9,601 nucleotides of DNA, from positions 1-9,601 of the forward strand of contig JAISAX010000957.1 in assembly GCA_031266495.1 (NCBI GenBank), given 5' to 3'. Position 1 is the first letter of the stretch. The number at the start of each line of letters is the position of its first letter. Below, in pieces: positions 1 through 5,262 of this stretch. The notes under the pieces are model-generated. The model searched no databases. It saw only the letters and a list, made by a program, of their open reading frames with translations, and was not told where the DNA came from. Source of the stretch: Opitutaceae bacterium (GTDB lineage: Bacteria > Verrucomicrobiota > Verrucomicrobiae > Opitutales > Opitutaceae). The position numbers and the translations under genes were made by a program.

Positions 1-90
1 GCAGCCCGCAGCCCGCAGCCCGCAGCCCGCAGCCCGCAGCCCGCAGCCCGCAGCCCGCAGCCCGCAGCCCGCAGCCCGCAGCCCGCAGCC
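1..90. repeat. (GCAGCCC)n heptanucleotide tandem array
   Basis: The window opens inside a perfect 7-bp tandem array, GCAGCCC, with twelve full copies and a thirteenth cut to GCAGCC at position 90. No interruption is visible, so it is either young or kept uniform by slippage. The left boundary lies outside the window. Because 7 is not a multiple of 3, it would encode a repeating 7-residue pattern on either strand, but no start or gene context supports translation. Confidence 0.98.
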
Positions 91-128
91 AAAGGCTAAT
101 GGCCGTGGCGTAGCCCGTCTGGAGTGGC

Positions 129-145
129 GCGGGCGTCCCGCCCGC
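129..145. repeat. REP-like GC hairpin (GCGGGC stem)
   Basis: GCGGGC (129-134) and GCCCGC (140-145) form a 6-bp perfect stem around GTCCC. The surrounding bases 121-149 (GGAGTGGCGC then GGGCGTCCCG) resemble the hairpin at 3477-3500 (GGAGCGGCG then GCGTCCCGTCGCTCC), so the two look like members of one dispersed palindromic family. The site lies between the heptamer array and the 21-bp array. No function is claimed. Confidence 0.6.
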
Positions 146-165
146 TTCCCCACCATCTCCGGCAG

Positions 166-333
166 GTTCCCCGGAACTTCCGGGGAACCTCCCGCTTCTT
201 CCGAGGATATTCCCGCGACCTCCGGGGGTATCCCCGCAACCTCCGGGGACCTCCCCGCGACTTCCGGGGATACCCCCGCTTCTTCCGGGGGATTCCCCGC
301 AACCTCCGGGGGGTTCCCCGCTTCTTCCGGGGA
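166..333. repeat. 21-bp palindromic tandem array, 8 units
   Basis: Eight consecutive 21-bp units can be laid out without gaps from 166 to 333. Each has CCCCG (or CCCG) on the left and CGGGG on the right of a variable 7-base centre (CAACCTC, CGACTTC, CTTCTTC and similar), so each unit can fold into a small hairpin. The period is a multiple of 3 and the array is free of stops on both strands. Read on the plus strand each unit gives x-P/S-R-N/D/F-F/L-R-G; read on the minus strand it gives x-P-R-K/R-x-R-G. No ribosome site or proper gene boundary frames it, so an intergenic repeat is the default reading. Bases 334-412, up to the next gene, hold nothing recognisable. Confidence 0.93.
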
Positions 334-412
334 ACCCCTCCTCCCCGCCGTACCGGCCCCCGTTCGGGTCGCCGCGCCCGCCTTCGCGCCCGTTTCCTTT
401 TTTCCGTAACCT

Positions 413-1078
413 ATGAACGATCACGACAATATCCCCCGCAAGGACGAAGATTTTCACCTCTTTCAGGGAAACCTGATGGTGACGCTGCCCGGCATGTTGC
501 CCAAACTGGGCATCACCCTGGCGCAACTGGATCCGCTCACAGACGCGCAGCCCCGCTGGCTCGATACTTGGGCCACCGTGAGCAACCCGGCGACGCGGAC
601 CAGCGTGGCGATCAGCAACAAGGACGACGCCCGCGAGGCGTACGAAGCCGCCATCCGCAAGTTCCTGCGCCGCTACGTGACCGGCAACGACGACCTCACC
701 AATGGAGATCGTCAGTTGCTCGGCCTGCCGCCGCTCAAGGGAGGCCACACGCCCATCGTGCCGCCGGACGATTACCCCGAACCCTCGTTCGACACGAGCA
801 TCCTGCGCGAGATCGCTGCGCACATCCGCGTGCGCGGCAGCAGCAGCCGGGCCAAGGCCCCCCGCATGCACGGCACGGAGGCCGTCCACGCGATCCTCGA
901 CACCCCGCCGACCGACATCGAACAACTGACCCGTTCGGCGTTCGACACGCGCAGCCCCCTCAAGCTCACGTTCAAGGAGAGCGAGCGCGGCAAGACGCTC
1001 TACATCGCCTTCCGCTGGGAAGCCCCCAACGGCGCCAAGGGCTCCTGGAGCCCCATCTACTCCGTCATCATCCCCTGA
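413..1078 (+). CDS. conserved uncharacterised two-domain protein
   Basis: This is a 221-residue soluble protein with no signal peptide or membrane segment. From memory it matches a family of uncharacterised proteins common in Bacteroidota, Verrucomicrobiota and Planctomycetota. These start with I-P-R-x-D-x-x-F, carry an alpha-helical N-terminal half with an alanine-rich stretch, and end in a small beta-sandwich-like domain. Here IPRKDEDFHLFQGNL lies at residues 7-21. The helical part runs to about residue 105 (QPRWLDTWATV, NKDDAREAYEAAIRKFLRR). The C-terminal part from about 130 contains LDTPPTDIEQL and ends in LYIAFRWEAPNGAKGSWSP, which resembles the closing strands of a fibronectin-III-like fold. 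The ATG has no good Shine-Dalgarno sequence (it is preceded by TTCCGTAACCT), but codon bias and family similarity support it. The next gene starts 67 bp downstream on the same strand. The function is unknown. Confidence 0.87.
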   Translation: MNDHDNIPRKDEDFHLFQGNLMVTLPGMLPKLGITLAQLDPLTDAQPRWLDTWATVSNPATRTSVAISNKDDAREAYEAAIRKFLRRYVTGNDDLTNGDRQLLGLPPLKGGHTPIVPPDDYPEPSFDTSILREIAAHIRVRGSSSRAKAPRMHGTEAVHAILDTPPTDIEQLTRSAFDTRSPLKLTFKESERGKTLYIAFRWEAPNGAKGSWSPIYSVIIP

Positions 1079-1084
1079 CGGCGG

Positions 1085-1136
1085 GAAACGCTGAAAACTG
1101 AAACGCTGAAAAACTGAAATTCCCCCCCCCGAATTT
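1085..1136. repeat. short direct repeats and C-tract flanked by inverted repeat
   Basis: In the gap between two plus-strand genes, AAACGCTGAAAACTG (1086-1100) is followed directly by the near-copy AAACGCTGAAAAACTG (1101-1116). Next comes AAATTC (1117-1122), seven to eight C residues, then GAATTT (1131-1136). This is a perfect 6-bp inverted repeat with an all-C loop, ten bases upstream of the ATG at 1146. The C-run is 9 long (1122-1130). It could be a weak hairpin in the leader of the following gene. Confidence 0.7.
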
Positions 1137-1145
1137 TCCTTCTTC

Positions 1146-2291
1146 ATGAAGACACCACAAAAGACAAAGACAGAACAAAAAACCAGCTACGCCGCCGCGC
1201 TAGTACCTCATAACGCTCGAAATTTCGCATCTCTCCAGGGACAGAGGAAATGCATCCGAAAAAATCAAGGTTATGGGGTACTAGTCGCCGCTGCCTTCAC
1301 GTTGGGGGCCGCGACGGCCCGGGATGCTGCCGCCGTCGGCACCGATTACCTGACCGATCCCACGCTAATGGTGAAGGTCGGCGATGCCGGCAACGCGGCG
1401 GACGGCACCGGCTACGGAGCGGTAAGCTACGAGTACCAGATCGGCAAGTACGAGGTGACGAACGCGCAGTATGCGGCGTTCCTGAATGCGGTGGACAGCA
1501 CCGGAGCGAACACCCTCGCGCTCTACAACAGCAACATGAACAGCAACGCCTACGGCGGCATCACGTGGAGCGGCACCGCCTATGTGGTGAAAACGGGGTA
1601 CGAGCTGAAACCGGTGAACTACGTGTCGTTTTACGATGCGATGAGGTTCACGAACTGGCTGACGACGGGAGGCACGGAGACGGGGGTGTACAACCTCCTC
1701 GGAGGAACCGCGGAACCGAGCAACGGAACCACGGTGACGCGGACACTGGATGAGATCCCCGGCACACTGTGGGCGGTAGCGAGCGAGGACGAGTGGTATA
1801 AAGCCGCCTATTACAACGACGTCGGCACGTATCGGCAGTATCCGGTGACGGGCACGCCGGTCTCAGGCACAAACGAGAACGGCGGCACGGCGAACTACTG
1901 GGACAACGACAGCTATGCGTTCTCCAATGGCTCGCTGGGCAATGGAGACCGTATTGCGGACGTGAACCACTACGACCTGGTGTCCGGAGCGGATTCGTTT
2001 TATGGAACGTACCAGCAGGGCGGCAACGTCTGGGAGTGGAACGATACTATTATGAATGGTACTGCCCGTGGGTTGCGGGGCGGTGCGTTCCTCAGCAGCG
2101 GTGACAACCTCGCCTCTTTGGCGCGCCCCAACTTCGACCCCGCCAACGAGGACCTCAAGCTCGGTTTTCGTATAGTGTCGCTGTCCAGCCTTGCGGCCGT
2201 GCCAGAGCCGGGCACCTATGCTGCCGCGATGGGATTGTTGATACTTGTCATTGCAATGTGGGCACGTCGGAGCCGCCGCACCCGCGCATGA
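1146..2291 (+). CDS. PEP-CTERM protein with FGE-sulfatase-like (SUMF1) domain
   Basis: This is a 381-residue exported protein with a formylglycine-generating-enzyme-like fold and a C-terminal PEP-CTERM sorting signal. Fold landmarks are IGKYEVTNAQYAAFLNAV (99-116), PVNYVSFYDAMRFTNWL (156-172), SEDEWYKAAYY (213-223), GGNVWEWND (292-300), RGLRGGAF (308-315) and GFRIV (340-344). The tail is VPEPGT (352-357), a hydrophobic helix (about 358-372) and an arginine cluster (374-380). This is the tripartite signal read by exosortase. The only cysteine is C36, so the copper-binding cysteines of a catalytic FGE are absent. An adhesive, structural or ligand-binding extracellular role is therefore more likely than sulfatase activation. 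The hydrophobic export segment lies unusually far in (about 44-58), behind 40 basic residues. The ATG at 1146 is the only start in this frame, but the true start may be ATG 1250 if a one-base frameshift is present (see findings). Confidence 0.93.
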   Translation: MKTPQKTKTEQKTSYAAALVPHNARNFASLQGQRKCIRKNQGYGVLVAAAFTLGAATARDAAAVGTDYLTDPTLMVKVGDAGNAADGTGYGAVSYEYQIGKYEVTNAQYAAFLNAVDSTGANTLALYNSNMNSNAYGGITWSGTAYVVKTGYELKPVNYVSFYDAMRFTNWLTTGGTETGVYNLLGGTAEPSNGTTVTRTLDEIPGTLWAVASEDEWYKAAYYNDVGTYRQYPVTGTPVSGTNENGGTANYWDNDSYAFSNGSLGNGDRIADVNHYDLVSGADSFYGTYQQGGNVWEWNDTIMNGTARGLRGGAFLSSGDNLASLARPNFDPANEDLKLGFRIVSLSSLAAVPEPGTYAAAMGLLILVIAMWARRSRRTRA

Positions 2292-2371
2292 GCGGAGGGA
2301 GCCCCGTGCCTCGACTTTCCCGGCCGGAAACAATGTGCATGGGGTGACGGCGCGCAGCGCCGCCAGGTGGT

Positions 2372-2388
2372 ATGGGCTTCCAGCCCAT
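2372..2388. repeat. REP-like hairpin, ATGGGCT/AGCCCAT
   Basis: ATGGGCT (2372-2378) and AGCCCAT (2382-2388) pair perfectly around TCC. The reverse complement of the hairpin at 3541-3559 has the same core with one pair changed on both sides (ACGGGCT and AGCCCGT). This marks the two as copies of one dispersed palindrome. The element sits in the 232-bp gap between the PEP-CTERM gene and the Rpn-type gene. The same gap holds a three-unit GGCGGAC heptamer run (2476-2494). Confidence 0.85.
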
Positions 2389-2523
2389 GATTGCGGGGGA
2401 CGCGGGGTGGGCGGGCGCCGGAAACGACGCCAGGCTCCGCTTCGGGCAACGCGGAGAGGATGACGCGTTCGGGGCGGCGGACGGCGGACGGCGGCTGCTG
2501 CGACTGCGGCAGCGGCGGCGGAC

Positions 2524-3381
2524 ATGACGCAGCCGCGAGGAAGCGCGAAGAGGCGCAAAAAAGAAGCCTGGACGGGAGGCGCGAATGGCGTTTTGTCGAG
2601 ATCGATGGGAAACAGGAAAGAATGTACGACCGACTACGACGGAGCCTGGAAGGAGGCGTTGGAAATCTATTTGAGACCGTTCCTCGGGTTGTGTTTTCCG
2701 GAGGTAGCCAGGGGCATTGACTGGAAAAGGAAGCCGGAATTTCTCGACCAGGAGTTGCAGCAGATAACACGCGACAGCGAACTGGGGCGGCAGAGGGTGG
2801 ACAAGCTGGTCAAGGTGTGGAGGGATGACGGGGAGGCGGAGGTGATCCTGTTGCACCTGGAGGTGCAGGGACAACCCGAGGATGGCCTGGCCTTGAGGAT
2901 GTATCAGTATCACCACCGGATTGTGGACCGGTTCGGACGACGCACGGTGAGCATGGCGATTCTGGCCGACACGAGGAAGGGATGGAAACCATCGGTGTAC
3001 GAGGAGGGGTTGTGGGGCATGCGCAAGCAGGACATCCTTGAACTTTTCCGGTTGATCGACTGGCTGATCACTTTGCCGCGAGAGTTGGAACTTGCTTTCC
3101 GGCAGGACCTGGTAAATTACGAAAAGGAAAAAACCATGCCTTACATCACGAGCATCGAACGTCTGGGTCGCGAAGAAGGCCTCCAGGAAGGCCTCGAAGA
3201 AGGCAGGCAGAAGGGTCGCCAGGAAGGCGAGATGTTTGTCTTGCAGCGTCTGCTGCGGCGTCGGTTCGGAGATTTGCCCGGATGGGTGAGAGAACGGCTG
3301 ACTCATGCCTCGACCGAAGAACTGGAAGCGTGGAGCGAGCGTATCCTCGACGCCGTGATCCTCGAAGACGTCTTCTCCTGA
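2524..3381 (+). CDS. Rpn-family PD-(D/E)XK nuclease, probably internally deleted
   Basis: This is a 285-residue member of the Rpn / putative transposase (PD-(D/E)XK) nuclease group. The N-terminal nuclease half is recognisable: DYDGAWKEALEIYLRPFL (37-54), IDWKRKPEFLDQELQQI (65-81), VDKLVKVW (92-99) and HLEVQGQ (111-117). D93 and E113-x-Q115 are the likely active-site residues. After EEGLWG (160-165) the protein jumps straight to MRKQDILELFRLIDWL. Relatives I recall have roughly 60 residues here, including a strand, a W/AG-rich helix and a RGLYERG turn, so an in-frame deletion is likely. The C-terminal half has the usual EKTMPYITSIERLG, then a glycine-glutamate repeat (EGLQEGLEEGRQKGRQEG, 218-235) and a DUF4351-like end (LLRRRFGDLP). 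The start at 2524 is not certain. ATG 2605 (MGNRKE) fits the family N-terminus better and would give 258 residues. Rpn proteins promote recA-independent recombination; activity of this copy is doubtful. Confidence 0.88.
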   Translation: MTQPRGSAKRRKKEAWTGGANGVLSRSMGNRKECTTDYDGAWKEALEIYLRPFLGLCFPEVARGIDWKRKPEFLDQELQQITRDSELGRQRVDKLVKVWRDDGEAEVILLHLEVQGQPEDGLALRMYQYHHRIVDRFGRRTVSMAILADTRKGWKPSVYEEGLWGMRKQDILELFRLIDWLITLPRELELAFRQDLVNYEKEKTMPYITSIERLGREEGLQEGLEEGRQKGRQEGEMFVLQRLLRRRFGDLPGWVRERLTHASTEELEAWSERILDAVILEDVFS

Positions 3382-3476
3382 AGACGCCCGTAATGTCCGC
3401 CGTCCAACCACCGTGCGCTCCGCGCGCATCCCTCTCGCCCTCGTCTCGTGATAGAGAGGCCGGGAACTGTCTTGAT

Positions 3477-3559
3477 GGAGCGGCGGCGTCCCGTCGCTCC
3501 ACACGCACGGAGGCGTGTGGCAACGCGGTGTGGCAACGTCCACGGGCTGGAAGCCCGTG
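3477..3559. repeat. cluster of three REP-like hairpins
   Basis: Three stems follow each other between convergent genes. GGAGCGGCGG (3477-3486) pairs with CCGTCGCTCC (3491-3500) with one G-T pair. CCACACGC (3499-3506) pairs with GCGTGTGG (3513-3520) perfectly. CACGGGCT (3541-3548) pairs with AGCCCGTG (3552-3559) perfectly around GGA. The first resembles the hairpin at 129-145 and the third matches the one at 2372-2388 in reverse orientation. The cluster runs straight into the inverted repeat at 3565. The pattern is like REP or BIME clusters, which in other bacteria are moved by RAYT transposases, but no RAYT gene is in this window. Confidence 0.83.
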
Positions 3560-3564
3560 CCACG

Positions 3565-3666
3565 TGACGCTTCGCTAATGAAGAATGCAGAATGCAGAAT
3601 GAGGTGCAGGAGCTTCGGTTTCCGCCGGGATCGGCCCATTCTCCATTCTTCATTAGCGAAGCGTCA
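3565..3666. repeat. 30-bp inverted repeat at a convergent junction
   Basis: Arms 3565-3594 and 3637-3666 are reverse complements with a single mismatch, and the first 23 bp are perfect. Each arm begins TGACGCTTCGCTAATGAAG and continues with GAATG heptamer-like repeats (AGAATGC, AGAATGC, AGAATGA at 3582-3602). The 42-bp loop (3595-3636) has no coding capacity. It lies between the stop codons of the Rpn-type gene (3381) and the convergent oxidoreductase gene (3684). It could stop transcription from both sides as RNA hairpin, although no U-tract follows either arm. It may equally be a small non-autonomous mobile element. Confidence 0.92.
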
Positions 3667-3683
3667 GGATTCCCGGGCCACTC

Positions 3684-5054
3684 CTACACAAACGCGCCCT
3701 GCTCGCGAAGCGTGCGGCGCAGTTCGGTGGCGTCGAGGGCGCGGGTGCTGGCGAGATTTTTTTTGACGCAGAGCGCCGCCGCGGTGCCCGCGCCCTGGCC
3801 GATGGCCACGACTTGCGGCGTTATCCGGATGGCCGCGTGCGCCTCGTGCGTGCTGTCGATGCATCGCGAGGCGACGAGGAGGTTTTCCACGCCCTGCGCC
3901 CGGATGCTGCGCCAGGGGATTTCGTACCACTTGCCGGCCGGCGGGTGGATGCGCTCGGTGCCTTCGCCGGAGGGGTTGTGGATGTCGATAAACCAGTTGC
4001 CGCGTGCAATGCAGTCGTCGAAGGCGGGGACTTTGATGATGTCGTCAGCGGTGATCGTGTAGTCGCATTTGATCCGGCGCGATTCGCGCACGCCGATGTG
4101 CGGCGCCATGCCGGAGAGGTACGCGTTTTCGTAGCCGGGGATGTGTTTCCGGAGAAACGTCACGACTTCGGCCACCTGGCGGCGGCCTTCGAGCATGGCT
4201 TCGGTGACGTCGAGGAGGTTTGTGGGGTCGCGGTTGATGATGCGGGTGACGTTGAAGCTCCACTGGCCGGGGCGCGGCATGTTGAAGGGGAGCACGTCCT
4301 CGCGCGGCACGGTGATCTCGCCCCGCTCCCTGGCGGCGCGCCAGGCGCGGGTGAAGGAGGGGTCTTCTTTTTTGTAGGCGAGTGCGCGGGCGTCGTCGGC
4401 TCCGTCCATCGTGAAGATCATCGTCATGGGCTGGCAGCCGTGGTCGCTGTCGCGGCCTTGCGTGGAGGGGACGCCGGCGAGCACGCTGACGTCGCCGTCG
4501 CCGGTGGCGTCGATCAAAAACTGGCCGGCGAGCGCGTGGCGGCCTTGCTTCGATTCGATGGCGACGCCGCGCACGCGGTTGCCTTCGCGAAATACGCCGG
4601 CGACCTGGGCAAAAAAATACGGGCGGATGTTGGCGGTTTCGGCAACGAGGCGGTCGAGGATGATTTTTATGGTCTCGATGTCGTAGGTGGCGCCGGCGCC
4701 GTAGTCGTTTTTGCCGGACAGCCAGGCGGATTCGGCGCGGAGGCGGTCGGCGATCTCGGCGAAGAGCCCGCGCACGTACGGGAAGGGCATGATCGCGCCG
4801 AGGTGGCCGGTGGTCCAGGTGCCGCCGAAGGTGCCAAAACGCTCCACGAGGATGACGCGGGCGCCGTTGCGGGCCGCGGCGACGGCGGCGGCCACGCCTC
4901 CGGGACCGGCTCCGAGGACGAGGACGTCGGCCTCGTCGAGGACGGGCAACTCGCGGGCGGGTTCGCTGAAGGCGGCGGGCGCGGTGGTGGCTGCGGCTGC
5001 TGCTGCGGTGGTGGTGGCGGCGGTGGTGGTGGCGGTGGCTGCGGTGGTTTTCAT
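3684..5054 (-). CDS. FAD-dependent oxidoreductase
   Basis: This is a 456-residue flavoprotein of the FAD_oxidored type (Pfam PF12831-like). The Rossmann nucleotide-binding site is VLVLGAGPGGVAAAVAAA (44-61) followed by ARVILVE (65-71) and FGTFGG (73-78). The second FAD contact LIDATGDGDVSVLAG and the C-terminal FAD-binding end (NLLVASRCIDSTHEAHAAIR, then VVAIGQGAGTAAALC) are all present, so the enzyme looks complete. The substrate cannot be read from sequence. Relatives often sit in carbohydrate-utilisation loci, and the divergent AraC regulator fits that. The first 28 residues are almost pure A and T (from GCC/GCG/ACC-type codons on a GC-rich microsatellite, 4970-5050), and the fold begins only at about residue 36. 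The real start could therefore lie elsewhere; ATG at 5054 is the best candidate. The frame stays open upstream to 5501 only because it shadows the AraC gene. Confidence 0.92.
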   Translation of the reverse strand: MKTTAATATTTAATTTAAAAAATTAPAAFSEPARELPVLDEADVLVLGAGPGGVAAAVAAARNGARVILVERFGTFGGTWTTGHLGAIMPFPYVRGLFAEIADRLRAESAWLSGKNDYGAGATYDIETIKIILDRLVAETANIRPYFFAQVAGVFREGNRVRGVAIESKQGRHALAGQFLIDATGDGDVSVLAGVPSTQGRDSDHGCQPMTMIFTMDGADDARALAYKKEDPSFTRAWRAARERGEITVPREDVLPFNMPRPGQWSFNVTRIINRDPTNLLDVTEAMLEGRRQVAEVVTFLRKHIPGYENAYLSGMAPHIGVRESRRIKCDYTITADDIIKVPAFDDCIARGNWFIDIHNPSGEGTERIHPPAGKWYEIPWRSIRAQGVENLLVASRCIDSTHEAHAAIRITPQVVAIGQGAGTAAALCVKKNLASTRALDATELRRTLREQGAFV

Positions 5055-5112
5055 GGTGGCGAGGTTGTGTGTGTGCGTTGTGCGCGGGCGCGCGATTGAA
5101 CGCGCTTCCCGG

Positions 5113-5182
5113 TTTGGACTCCGGAGTCCGGATTCCAGACTCCAGATTTCAGATTTCAGAGTCCGGACCCCGGAGTCCGCCC
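5113..5182. repeat. TCCGGAN-type heptamer tandem array
   Basis: Eight consecutive 7-bp units tile 5120-5175 without gaps: TCCGGAG, TCCGGAT, TCCAGAC, TCCAGAT, TTCAGAT, TTCAGAG, TCCGGAC, CCCGGAG. Degenerate units flank them (TTTGGAC before, TCCGCCC after). The consensus is TCCRGAN. The outer units also make an inverted repeat (5116-5132 against 5162-5178) with one mismatch. The array lies in the 208-bp divergent intergenic region, about 60 bp behind the oxidoreductase start and 80 bp ahead of the AraC start. Confidence 0.93.
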
Positions 5183-5220
5183 ATCCTGCCGGAAAACGGA
5201 GGGGCGGGGCAGGAAACAGT

Positions 5221-5247
5221 GTTGCAGGCGTTTTATAAAAAGTTGCA
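5221..5247. promoter_or_regulatory. possible AraC-type direct-repeat operator
   Basis: GTTGCA occurs at 5221-5226 and again in the same orientation at 5242-5247. They are 21 bp apart start to start, which is two helical turns and the spacing typical of AraC-family half-sites. Between them is the AT-rich self-complementary block TTTTATAAAA (5231-5240), the only AT-rich patch in this intergenic region and a plausible -10 element (TATAAA 5234-5239). The site ends 15 bp before the AraC-family start codon, so it may mediate autoregulation. This is inference from spacing only. Confidence 0.35.
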
Positions 5248-5262
5248 AAAGTCACCGGTACG

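Noticed and set aside
124..1101. 325-residue plus-strand frame that includes the 21-bp array
   Set aside because: After the array it runs out of frame through the gene at 413-1078, giving a histidine/arginine/proline-rich shadow; there is no ribosome site at 124.
2248..3639. 463-residue open frame on the minus strand covering the Rpn-type gene and the hairpin cluster
   Set aside because: It is antisense to a recognised gene family, has no domain, and includes a G-T-G-F-Q-P-V stretch made by the palindromic repeat, a hallmark of spurious frames.
3813..5099. 428-residue plus-strand frame opposite the oxidoreductase gene
   Set aside because: It consists of valine/glycine/aspartate-rich antisense translation ending in a glycine run from the microsatellite; the minus strand carries the Rossmann motif.
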